Of a DNA stretch of 12,539 nt, positions 6,824 through 12,539 are shown piece after piece. Position 1 is the first letter of the stretch, and each line of letters begins with the position of its first letter. Made by a program: the position numbers and the translations under genes. The stretch is from an uncultured Bergeyella sp. (GTDB taxonomy: Bacteria; Bacteroidota; Bacteroidia; Flavobacteriales; Weeksellaceae). The DNA is taken from NCBI GenBank assembly GCA_916710115.1, contig CAKAOY010000020.1, forward strand, positions 1 through 12,539, given 5' to 3'. Below the pieces are notes generated by a model that saw nothing but the letters and a program-made list of their open reading frames with translations, made no database searches and was not told where the DNA came from.

Positions 6824-7408
6824 CTACTCATCTACCTTATCCACCTCTACCAAAGGGCTAAAACGATATTCCATTTTTGTTTCAAGATTGAGGCATCGGT
6901 ATCGGGTTCTCATTTTACCCAAAAATCTATATAAAACCCCACGATACAGAAAAATATCATTTGGCAAAAGATGCTCTATATAGGTGATGTTTTCCTCCAT
7001 TCGAAAATATCTCACCAACTCTTCACTAGAATAGAAACTTGCCTTTGGATTCTTGGCAAAACGAATCAGTATCGGCTTCAAATTATCATTATATACCGAC
7101 AGACTTTCTAAAATCATTAATCCAAAAGTTCGTTTCCATTCCATCCCGTGAGGGGCAACTCGCTGTTTATATTGCTCACGAACTAATAAATGAGCCAACT
7201 CATGGGTAAAAACAAAGAAAAACAACTCGGGTTGGAGGCTATGGTTGATGCTTATCATATGTCGTCCATTGGCTTGCTTACAATAATCTCCTAATTTAGA
7301 TTTTCGGTCTCTCTTTATGTGGATATCAATCTTATGTGTCCCCAGCCATTCGGTAATATACGATAGAGCATTTGGGGGGAGATATTTATTTAGTGTGCTT
7401 AATGGCAT
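6824..7408 (-). CDS. SprT-like zinc metalloprotease domain protein
   Basis: This is a protein of 194 residues with a SprT-like domain. The zinc site is HELAH at 69-73 (two His ligands and the catalytic Glu70), with H87 in APHGMEWK as the likely third ligand. That arrangement is typical of SprT/Spartan proteins. Spartan proteins in eukaryotes cleave DNA-protein crosslinks; bacterial SprT proteins are poorly characterised. The C-terminal part (about 130-194) has no zinc-ribbon cysteines, with C172 the only cysteine there, unlike many SprT proteins. There is no signal peptide, so it should be cytoplasmic. It starts 18 nt after the nth stop codon, suggesting co-transcription with a DNA repair gene and fitting a genome-maintenance role; that is inference. 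The start is taken at MPLSTLNKYLPP, close after nth. Confidence 0.85.
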   Translation of the reverse strand: MPLSTLNKYLPPNALSYITEWLGTHKIDIHIKRDRKSKLGDYCKQANGRHMISINHSLQPELFFFVFTHELAHLLVREQYKQRVAPHGMEWKRTFGLMILESLSVYNDNLKPILIRFAKNPKASFYSSEELVRYFRMEENITYIEHLLPNDIFLYRGVLYRFLGKMRTRYRCLNLETKMEYRFSPLVEVDKVDE

Positions 7409-7426
7409 TTTTATTTTGGTAATTAA

Positions 7427-8047
7427 TCATTTTTTAAAAAGCATAGGTGTGATGAAATCTTTGGTCCCATTACCTCGTGCAGGAGAATATTCTCTTCCAT
7501 AAAATATTATTTGAATATGCAATTTATTCCATTTATCCTTTGGGAAAAGTTTCTTGGCATCGACTTCTGTTTGCACTACACTTTTACCATTAGTTAGTTT
7601 CCACTGCGTCATTAATCTATGAATATGAGTATCTACGGGGAATGCAGGATGCCCAAAAGCTTGACTCATCACTACTGAGGCCGTTTTATGCCCAACCCCT
7701 GGCAGTTCCTCTAATAGTTCAAAGGATTCAGGGACTATACCATTGTGTTTCTCCACCAGAATTTCTGCCATTCTCTTCAAATTTTTAGATTTTGAAGTTG
7801 ATAGTCCTACTTCTTTGATATATTCTCGAATCTCTTCGGCTTCCATCTTTGCCATTTTTTGAGGAGTTCCCGCTACAGCAAATAGAGCTGGTGTTACTTG
7901 ATTTACTTTTTTATCCGTAGTCTGAGCAGATAGAGCCACCGCCACCAAGAGTGTAAATTCATCCGTATGATCAAGAGGGACATACACCTCAGGATAGAGT
8001 TTTTCTAACTCCGACATTATAATTTCTGCTCTTTGTTTTTTCGTCAT
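7427..8047 (-). CDS. nth: Endonuclease III (DNA glycosylase/AP lyase) without the iron-sulfur cluster cysteines
   Basis: This base-excision repair enzyme removes oxidised pyrimidines and cuts at abasic sites. The protein is 206 residues, close to the 211 of E. coli Nth. The helix-hairpin-helix ELPGVGHKTASVV carries catalytic Lys121, and Asp139 is in VDTHIHR, so both active-site residues are present. AQTTDKKVNQV (41-51) matches the conserved SAQ(T/A)TD region. The odd part is the C-terminus. In E. coli Nth, C-x6-C-x2-C-x5-C binds a [4Fe-4S] cluster just after the HGR motif. Here the corresponding part after YGRE is YSPARGNGTKDFITPMLFKK and contains no cysteine. Neither other reading frame of this DNA restores the cysteine pattern, so a simple frameshift does not explain it. 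Glycosylase folds without the cluster are known, so activity is plausible. nth is divergent from bcp and leads the group nth-sprT-tsaB-ggt. Confidence 0.93.
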   Translation of the reverse strand: MTKKQRAEIIMSELEKLYPEVYVPLDHTDEFTLLVAVALSAQTTDKKVNQVTPALFAVAGTPQKMAKMEAEEIREYIKEVGLSTSKSKNLKRMAEILVEKHNGIVPESFELLEELPGVGHKTASVVMSQAFGHPAFPVDTHIHRLMTQWKLTNGKSVVQTEVDAKKLFPKDKWNKLHIQIIFYGREYSPARGNGTKDFITPMLFKK

Positions 8048-8061
8048 TTTATTTAATTTTG
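8033..8061 (+). promoter_or_regulatory. bcp promoter
   Basis: TTG (8033-8035), an 18-nt spacer and TAATTTTG (8054-8061) match the Bacteroidota consensus fully. Transcription would start near 8067, about 12 nt before the bcp ATG. The upstream element lies within the first codons of nth. Confidence 0.65.
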
Positions 8062-8071
8062 TGTAAAATTA

Positions 8072-8100
8072 AAAAATTATGTTAGAAATAGGAAAACCAA
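8072..8100 (-). promoter_or_regulatory. Candidate nth promoter
   Basis: On the minus strand TTG (8100-8098), an 18-nt spacer and TAATTTTT (8079-8072) match the consensus except for the last base of the -7 element. The upstream element lies inside bcp. It would start transcription near 8066, back to back with the bcp start. Confidence 0.45.
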
Positions 8101-8528
8101 TCCCCACTTTTGAGGGGCTAAACCAAGATGGAAAACCAATAAACTCCGCCGATTTTTTAGGTAAAAAACTTGTTATTTTTTTCTATCCAAAAGCCAACAC
8201 TCCAGGCTGTACAGCAGAGGCCTGTAATCTAAACAATAATATAGAAAACCTAAAAAAGCAAGGATTTAACATTTTAGGAATTAGTGCTGATTCTATAGAA
8301 AAACAAAAAAAATTCCACACGAAATATGGTTTTCAATACGATTTAATAGCCGATGAGCAAAGAGAAATTATTGAAAAATTTGGAGTTTGGCAATTGAAAA
8401 AATTTATGGGTAAAGAATTTATGGGTATTGTACGAACAACCTTTATTTTTGATGAGAAAGGTATCTGTATAGACATCATCACCAAAGTAAAAACAAAGGA
8501 ACATGCCCAACAGATTTTATCCAATTAA
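8079..8528 (+). CDS. bcp: Thioredoxin-dependent thiol peroxidase (BCP/PrxQ-type peroxiredoxin)
   Basis: This cytoplasmic atypical 2-Cys peroxiredoxin reduces hydrogen peroxide and organic peroxides, using thioredoxin as electron donor. The protein is 149 residues, close to the usual 150-156. The active site FFYPKANTPGCTAEACN (34-50) has the peroxidatic Cys44 and the resolving Cys49 five residues on, exactly as in E. coli Bcp (45 and 50). The loop GISADSIEKQKKFHTKYGF and the strand IVRTTFIFDEKG are also typical; R in VRTTF is the conserved active-site arginine. It is transcribed away from nth across a 31-bp gap and has a full consensus promoter. It ends at a terminator shared with rlmD. The start MLEIGKPIP is standard. 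Confidence 0.95.
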   Translation: MLEIGKPIPTFEGLNQDGKPINSADFLGKKLVIFFYPKANTPGCTAEACNLNNNIENLKKQGFNILGISADSIEKQKKFHTKYGFQYDLIADEQREIIEKFGVWQLKKFMGKEFMGIVRTTFIFDEKGICIDIITKVKTKEHAQQILSN

Positions 8529-8544
8529 GATATTCCCTATAAAC

Positions 8545-8573
8545 AAAAATCTCCCCAAAACAGGGAGATTTTT
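8545..8573. terminator. Bidirectional terminator between bcp and rlmD
   Basis: aaaaatctccc (8545-8555) and gggagattttt (8563-8573) form an 11-bp perfect stem with loop caaaaca. The T tracts at both ends let it work in both directions. It lies between the stop codons at 8528 and 8587. Confidence 0.88.
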
Positions 8574-8586
8574 CTGTATTTAGATT

Positions 8587-9987
8587 TTATTTTCTTATCA
8601 ATAAAGCTATATTTTCCACATGGTGAGTTTGCGGGAACATATCCACAGGGAGTATTTTCACCACTTCGTAATAGTCTTTCATTAAGGCTATATCTCTGGC
8701 CTGAGTTGCAGAATTACAACTTACATATACAATTTTTGGCGGAAGAAGTTTTAGAATTTGCTCTACTACTTTATGATGCATCCCATCCCGTGGTGGATCG
8801 GTTACGAGGACATCTGGTTTCGGATGTTTCGCAATGAAATCCTCTGTAAAAATATCCTTCATATCCCCACAGTAGAAGTTGCAGTTGGTTAACCCATTAA
8901 GTTTTGCGTGTGCCGTAGCTGCATCTATTGCCTCTTGTACGGATTCTATACCAATCACATATTTTGCCTTTCGAGCAATATATTGAGCAATAGTCCCTGT
9001 ACCCGTATAAAGGTCATATACAACTTCGCCTCCTTTCAAATCCGCAAATTCAAGAGTTTTTCTGTATAATTCAAGGGCTTGTTTATAGTTTGTTTGGAAA
9101 AAAGACTTTACCCCTATTTTGAATTTTAATCCATCCATTTCCTCCATCAAAAAACCTTCTCCATAATAGTTCTGTACCTCCAAATCATACACAGAGTCAT
9201 TCCCTTTTGGATTAATAGCAAATAACAAAGTCTTAATTTGCGGAAACTTACCAAGTACGAAATCAAATAATTTTTGTTGATTTTCTTTTTCTTCTCTATA
9301 AAACTGGAAAAATACCATCCACTCACCTTTAGAATTTTGACGGAGCATCATCGTCCTCAAAAATCCTTCTTGGTTTTTCACATCATAAAACTCCATTTGG
9401 TGTTCTTCAGCAAAGGATTTCACTGCTAAGCGAAGTTCATTAGACGGATTTTCCTGCAAATAGCACTCTTTTAAATCCAAAATCTTACTCCACATACCTG
9501 GGATATGGAATCCCAAAGCATTCCTATCAGAAATATCCTCTGCGGAATTCACTTCATTTTGAGTAAGCCAGCGAGCATTAGAAAATGAAAACTCCATTTT
9601 ATTTCTGTAATGGAATTGCTCTACTGAACCAAGTATAGGTATCACCTCAAAACTATCCACACCGCCGATTCTCTTGATATTATTCACCACCTCATGTTGC
9701 TTATAGAATAGTTGTTTTTCGTAACTCATATTTTGCCACTTACACCCACCACAAACTCCAAAGTGATTGCATTTCGGCTCTACTCTATCTTCGGAATACT
9801 CCAGAATATCAGCTACCTCACCCTCTATATATTTGGATTTGGATTTTTTCACCCGCACATTCACCACATCACCTGGTACTGCGCCAGAAACAATAATAGT
9901 TTTTCCCTCTTCAGAACGGCCAATAGCCACTCCTTTTGCCCCTGCTGTGAATAGACTTATATTTTCAAGTATCTTATTTTTTTTCAT
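8587..9987 (-). CDS. rlmD: 23S rRNA (uracil-1939-C5)-methyltransferase RlmD
   Basis: This SAM-dependent enzyme forms m5U, most likely at position 1939 of 23S rRNA. The protein is 466 residues. An N-terminal TRAM-like OB domain covers about 10-65 (GAKGVAIGRSEEGKTIIVSG, then VPGDVVNVRV). The [4Fe-4S] ligands are C73-x5-C79-x2-C82 in PKCNHFGVCGGCKWQ and probably C175 (DLKECYLQ), the RlmD/RumA pattern. The Rossmann methyltransferase part has DLYTGTGTIAQYIA (325-338) for SAM, TDPPRDG (396-402), catalytic Cys424 in YVSCNSATQARD and the base Glu458 in HHVENIALL. Related m5U enzymes (RlmC, TrmA and fused forms) are hard to separate without alignment, but the OB domain and cluster fit RlmD. In many Bacteroidota a single RlmD-like protein represents the family. 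The gene appears to be transcribed alone from a -7 element 18 nt upstream. Confidence 0.92.
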   Translation of the reverse strand: MKKNKILENISLFTAGAKGVAIGRSEEGKTIIVSGAVPGDVVNVRVKKSKSKYIEGEVADILEYSEDRVEPKCNHFGVCGGCKWQNMSYEKQLFYKQHEVVNNIKRIGGVDSFEVIPILGSVEQFHYRNKMEFSFSNARWLTQNEVNSAEDISDRNALGFHIPGMWSKILDLKECYLQENPSNELRLAVKSFAEEHQMEFYDVKNQEGFLRTMMLRQNSKGEWMVFFQFYREEKENQQKLFDFVLGKFPQIKTLLFAINPKGNDSVYDLEVQNYYGEGFLMEEMDGLKFKIGVKSFFQTNYKQALELYRKTLEFADLKGGEVVYDLYTGTGTIAQYIARKAKYVIGIESVQEAIDAATAHAKLNGLTNCNFYCGDMKDIFTEDFIAKHPKPDVLVTDPPRDGMHHKVVEQILKLLPPKIVYVSCNSATQARDIALMKDYYEVVKILPVDMFPQTHHVENIALLIRK

Positions 9988-10005
9988 TTCGTTTTAAAAA
10001 TGGTG

Positions 10006-10013
10006 CAAATTTA
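10006..10013 (-). promoter_or_regulatory. Promoter -7 element for rlmD
   Basis: On the minus strand TAAATTTG matches TAnnTTTG exactly, 18 nt upstream of the rlmD ATG. The nearest upstream TTG is 26 nt away, slightly outside the usual spacing. Confidence 0.5.
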
Positions 10014-10078
10014 CTATTTACTTTTAATTAAAAGAAAATCAAAGGCTTATTTTTAAAAATTTTAGATTAAAAACAAAA

Positions 10079-10107
10079 AAGGTAAGCATCGATAAGACAC
10101 TTACCTT
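10079..10107 (-). terminator. Terminator of the cytochrome c peroxidase gene
   Basis: aaggtaag (10079-10086) and cttacctt (10100-10107) form an 8-bp stem with a 13-nt loop. On the minus strand it is followed by a short T run. It lies 13 nt beyond the peroxidase stop codon. Confidence 0.75.
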
Positions 10108-10120
10108 CGTTTTTCATTAT

Positions 10121-11143
10121 CTATTTTTTATATTTTGCATCTATATCAGCAGTGAGGGTTTTCAAGAAAGCTACAATATCTGTAACCTCTTTATCTTTAA
10201 GATCTTTATTCAGCTGAACTTTTGCCATAATTCTTACAGCGTCTTCGAGTTTCTGTACTGAACCATCATGGAAATAAGGTGCTGTTTTCTCCACATTTCT
10301 CAACCCAGGTACTTTAAACATAAATTTATCTGTATCCTTTTTAGAAATATCTGCAAGACCTAAATCCACTTTTTTGGATTTTGTATATTTCTGATATTCA
10401 TCAAATACCCCAAATTTTTGGAACATTTGCCCGCCAACTGCAATTCCTGAGTGGCAAGTGATACATCCTGTGTTAATATAAGTTTGCAAGCCATCTTTCT
10501 CTTGCTGAGTAAGAGCTGAATCATCACCATCAAGATATTTATCAAAACGAGATACTGGATTAAATTGTCTTTCAAATGCACCAATTGCATCAGCTATATT
10601 TTTAAATGTAATTGGTTGAGCATCATTAGGAAAAGCCTTTTTAAATAACTCTTGATACTCTGGAATCTCTCTCAATCGATTTTCTAAAAATTCTGCCGAT
10701 GGGATATTATGCTCCACAGGATTTAAGATTGGGCCTTCTGCTTGAGCCTCTACATCCTTTGCTCTTCCATCCCAAAACTGCATTGTATGAAGACTAGCAT
10801 AGATTACCGTAGGAGAGTTTCTCACCCCAAGTTTACCTGCATCACCAGGAGAAGTTGGCAAATTATCCACTCCAAATCCATCAAGTCTGTGGCAAGAGTT
10901 ACAACTAATATTACCTTCTTTCGAAAGTTTTGTTTCAAAGTAAAGTTTTTTTCCTAACTCAATTTTCTCGTTTGGTATTGCCTCTGGAGTAAGGGTACTT
11001 ACTGATTTAAAGAAATTTCTAGCTTTTTCCATCAATTCCGATACCTGCTTTGGAGTCTCTGCTGTCACATCTTTCTCAGCAGTAGTATTTTTACTACACC
11101 CTACCAAAGCCAATCCTACTAATAAATAATTCAGTGCTTTCAT
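10121..11143 (-). CDS. Di-heme cytochrome c peroxidase, predicted lipoprotein
   Basis: This bacterial di-heme peroxidase (CcpA/MauG family) reduces periplasmic hydrogen peroxide to water with electrons from small c-type cytochromes or the quinol pool. The protein is 340 residues. Two heme-c motifs are clear: CNSCH (81-85) and CITCH (227-231). WDGRAKDVEAQAEGPILNP (124-142) is a family block that carries the acid near the active-site heme. Met275 in DKFMFKVPGLRNV is the likely axial ligand of the high-potential heme, and H292 in PYFHDGSV is also conserved. The N-terminus is a lipoprotein signal with lipobox LVGC (Cys16), so the enzyme should be membrane-anchored on the periplasmic side. The residues after Cys16 (SKNTT) are not acidic, so a surface-export signal is not evident. 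The classical enzyme is soluble, and anchoring is common in Bacteroidota. The gene looks monocistronic, with its own terminator and a -7 element 22 nt upstream. Confidence 0.93.
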   Translation of the reverse strand: MKALNYLLVGLALVGCSKNTTAEKDVTAETPKQVSELMEKARNFFKSVSTLTPEAIPNEKIELGKKLYFETKLSKEGNISCNSCHRLDGFGVDNLPTSPGDAGKLGVRNSPTVIYASLHTMQFWDGRAKDVEAQAEGPILNPVEHNIPSAEFLENRLREIPEYQELFKKAFPNDAQPITFKNIADAIGAFERQFNPVSRFDKYLDGDDSALTQQEKDGLQTYINTGCITCHSGIAVGGQMFQKFGVFDEYQKYTKSKKVDLGLADISKKDTDKFMFKVPGLRNVEKTAPYFHDGSVQKLEDAVRIMAKVQLNKDLKDKEVTDIVAFLKTLTADIDAKYKK

Positions 11144-11165
11144 TATCTTTTTTATAAAATTTTCG

Positions 11166-11173
11166 CAAAAATA
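11166..11173 (-). promoter_or_regulatory. Promoter -7 element for the peroxidase gene
   Basis: On the minus strand TATTTTTG matches TAnnTTTG exactly and lies 22 nt before the ATG. There is no TTG at 17-23 nt upstream, so an activator may be needed, or the match is partial. Confidence 0.45.
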
Positions 11174-11439
11174 TATATTTTCATCCTATAAATTATATTA
11201 ACTTCATTAAAAAAACAAAATTTAAAAACAGTTTAAATAAAACATTGATAACTACTATTATAATTTTAGATTTTAATTATCATATTATTCAAATTTATTA
11301 TTTTTTATAAATTATAAATACTACATTACACATCTAAATATTTTATAATTCTACATCACATTAGGTTTATATAACATTATATTTATCCGTATTAAAATCA
11401 TTTTTATTTATAAACGCAATAAAAAAAACTAAATTATTT

Positions 11440-11468
11440 TTGAAAGTAAAAAAATACTCTTAACTTTG
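11440..11468 (+). promoter_or_regulatory. Promoter of the tandem lipoprotein genes
   Basis: TTG (11440-11442), an 18-nt spacer and TAACTTTG (11461-11468) match the Bacteroidota promoter consensus completely. The predicted start near 11474 gives a leader of about 25 nt before the ATG at 11500. It is one of the two full matches in the window and implies efficient expression. Confidence 0.75.
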
Positions 11469-11499
11469 TCATAGAAAAGTAATATAAATTTTAGTAGTA

Positions 11500-11994
11500 A
11501 TGAAAAAAACAGTATTCATGGCACTATCTGCCATCGCATTAGTGAGCGTTTCTTGTAATAATAGAGACAACGACGAACCTCAGACAAAAACAGCTGAAAA
11601 AACCACCGAACAAAAAATAATTGGTAATTGGTACAGAGCCAAATACGAGGTAAAATACGCTGATAAAACAGAAAAATTTGACGAAAATGATTGTACAAAA
11701 CAGTCTCATTGGGATTTCACAGCTGACAAAAAATTGGTGATGGCTGAATTCCTACTCGAAGGCAAAGGAAAAGAAGAAAAATGTAAAAGCGAAACTACGG
11801 AGGCTACATACTATCTAGGTAATAATAAATTAACCTATAAAATTAAAGATACACAACAAACAGATTACTCTCAACAAGTAAATAGATTTGACATCAAGGA
11901 ACTTACTGACAAAAACTTGGTTATTGAACAAAAAGTTGATTGGAATGAAGACGGTGTGGAAGATATAGTAACCACTACTTTTGTAAAAAAATAA
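11500..11994 (+). CDS. Small lipocalin-like lipoprotein, copy 1
   Basis: This is a protein of 164 residues with a lipoprotein signal (MKKTVFMALSAIALVSVSC, lipobox VSVSC, Cys19). The next residues, NNRDNDEP, are polar and acidic, resembling the surface-export signals described for Flavobacterium and Capnocytophaga lipoproteins, so it may be displayed on the outer surface. A Lys/Thr/Glu-rich linker follows to about 35, then a beta-rich domain beginning IIGNWYRAKYE, similar in style to the lipocalin-like domains of Bacteroidota (typically LxGxW). Two further cysteines, C65 (NDCTKQSHWDF) and C95 (EEKCKSE), could form a disulfide. Near the end, DWNEDGVED (147-155) looks like a DxNxDGxxD calcium-binding loop. 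Function unknown. It is followed 27 nt later by a paralogue sharing all these features, and both are likely expressed from the strong promoter upstream. Confidence 0.85.
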   Translation: MKKTVFMALSAIALVSVSCNNRDNDEPQTKTAEKTTEQKIIGNWYRAKYEVKYADKTEKFDENDCTKQSHWDFTADKKLVMAEFLLEGKGKEEKCKSETTEATYYLGNNKLTYKIKDTQQTDYSQQVNRFDIKELTDKNLVIEQKVDWNEDGVEDIVTTTFVKK

Positions 11995-12021
11995 TCATAA
12001 TATATAAATAAACTTAATAAA

Positions 12022-12522
12022 ATGAAAAAAATAGCATACTTAGCACTAAGTGCAATGACACTAATTGGTGTTTATTCTTGTAATGATAGAGATAACAATA
12101 CTACTAAAACAACAAATCCTCAAAATAAAGAAAAAACACCCGAACAAAAACTTGAAGGAACTTGGTTTAGAGAAAAATTTTCTATAACACTAAATGGAGA
12201 AAAACAAGCGACAGATGAAGTATTAGATAGTTGCTCCTCACAATCTCATTGGGAATTCGGAGCTGATAAAAAAGCTATCCTAAACGAATATGAATTCAAT
12301 GAAGAAAACCAACGATGCGAAAAAGAAGTAAAAAATGGTACATATAGTATAAAAGATGGTAAGCTAACACTAAAATATCAAATAACCAATGCTGAAGAGG
12401 ATATTCCAGAAGAAACCTATAGTATTAAAGAAATAACCGATGATAAATTGGTAGTTGAACAAAAAATTGACTGGAATTCAGATGGAAAAGAAGATACTAT
12501 AATCCAAACTTTTAGTAAATAA
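12022..12522 (+). CDS. Small lipocalin-like lipoprotein, copy 2
   Basis: This is a protein of 166 residues, a paralogue of the preceding gene. It has a lipoprotein signal with lipobox VYSC (Cys20), followed by NDRDNN. A polar linker leads to LEGTWFREKF at about 44-53, the counterpart of IIGNWYRAKY. It shares the block CSSQSHWEFGADKK (from C71), a second cysteine C99 (QRCEKE), the segment LVVEQKIDWN and the calcium-loop-like DWNSDGKED (150-158). Outside these blocks the two copies have diverged strongly, so the duplication is old or the loops evolve fast. No promoter is seen in the 27-nt gap, so it should be co-transcribed with copy 1. Function unknown; a surface or periplasmic binding role is only a guess from the fold type. 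Confidence 0.85.
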   Translation: MKKIAYLALSAMTLIGVYSCNDRDNNTTKTTNPQNKEKTPEQKLEGTWFREKFSITLNGEKQATDEVLDSCSSQSHWEFGADKKAILNEYEFNEENQRCEKEVKNGTYSIKDGKLTLKYQITNAEEDIPEETYSIKEITDDKLVVEQKIDWNSDGKEDTIIQTFSK

Positions 12523-12531
12523 CATTTAAAA

Positions 12532-12539
12532 ATGCGAAA
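12532..12539 (+). CDS. Possible start of a further gene (3' partial)
   Basis: An ATG at 12532, 9 nt after the stop of lipoprotein copy 2 and preceded by aaaaatg in the same A-rich context as the other starts, opens a frame reading Met-Arg and then the window edge. Its position suggests another member of the operon, perhaps another paralogue. Only two full codons are visible. Confidence 0.3.

Larger units (their letters stand above)
11144..11499. other. AT-rich intergenic region between divergent genes
   Basis: This 356-bp gap separates the leftward peroxidase gene from the rightward lipoprotein pair. It holds the -7 element of the peroxidase at its left end and the full promoter of the lipoprotein genes at its right end. 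The middle, about 11180-11435, is extremely AT-rich with long A and T runs. I see no ORF with protein-like composition, no strong hairpin followed by T, no FNR-like palindrome (TTGAT-N4-ATCAA) and no RNA gene in it. Confidence 0.6.

Noticed and set aside
7427..7500. A frameshift as the reason for the missing iron-sulfur cysteines in nth.
   Set aside because: Reading the region in the other frames gives no properly spaced cysteine motif, and the frame continues cleanly to a stop with normal spacing to the next gene.
11246..11282. Inverted repeat TGATAA...TTATCA in the peroxidase/lipoprotein gap as a regulator site.
   Set aside because: The arms are only 6 bp with a 25-nt spacer in extremely AT-rich DNA, so chance is the better explanation.

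Overview
This window comes from an AT-rich member of the Bacteroidota, most likely class Flavobacteriia (Weeksellaceae-like; the genus cannot be fixed from sequence alone). The reasons are the very low GC content, the near absence of Shine-Dalgarno sequences, several promoters of the Bacteroidota type (TTG, 17-23 nt, TAnnTTTG), lipoproteins with acidic residues just after the lipobox cysteine, and a large TonB-dependent receptor. The gene set is mostly chromosomal housekeeping. I see no mobile element, tRNA, rRNA or CRISPR array.

Layout. Bases 1-59 hold the last codons of a rightward gene. It converges on a leftward TonB-dependent receptor gene (136-2883), with a perfect 32-bp palindrome between them as a shared terminator. 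The 350-bp space upstream of the receptor is the most interesting part of the window. On the receptor strand it holds a promoter-like sequence, a 32-codon ORF with four cysteines in eight residues, and then a clean intrinsic terminator ending only 19 nt before the receptor start codon. That arrangement is what a cysteine- or sulfur-responsive attenuator would look like. Rightward from the same space runs a membrane-anchored metallo-beta-lactamase-fold hydrolase of the NAPE-PLD/UlaG type (3234-4343).

A bidirectional terminator separates this hydrolase from a leftward, closely spaced group: nth (endonuclease III), a SprT-like metalloprotease, tsaB (tRNA t6A synthesis) and ggt (gamma-glutamyltransferase). 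The gaps are 18, 30 and 36 nt, so this could be one transcription unit. nth is divergent from bcp (a thiol peroxidase) across only 31 bp, and candidate promoters for each gene lie partly inside the other. bcp then converges on rlmD (23S rRNA m5U1939 methyltransferase), again with a shared terminator. Next comes a leftward di-heme cytochrome c peroxidase that appears to be a lipoprotein. After an AT-rich gap of 356 bp and a textbook flavobacterial promoter there are two tandem paralogous small lipoproteins, and perhaps the start of a third gene at the window edge.

Functional theme. Several genes deal with thiols and oxidative damage: Bcp reduces peroxides with thiols, the cytochrome c peroxidase removes hydrogen peroxide in the periplasm, Nth repairs oxidised pyrimidines, and GGT releases glutamate and cysteinyl-glycine from glutathione. 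The cysteine-rich leader of the receptor gene may belong to the same sulfur theme, but that link is inference.
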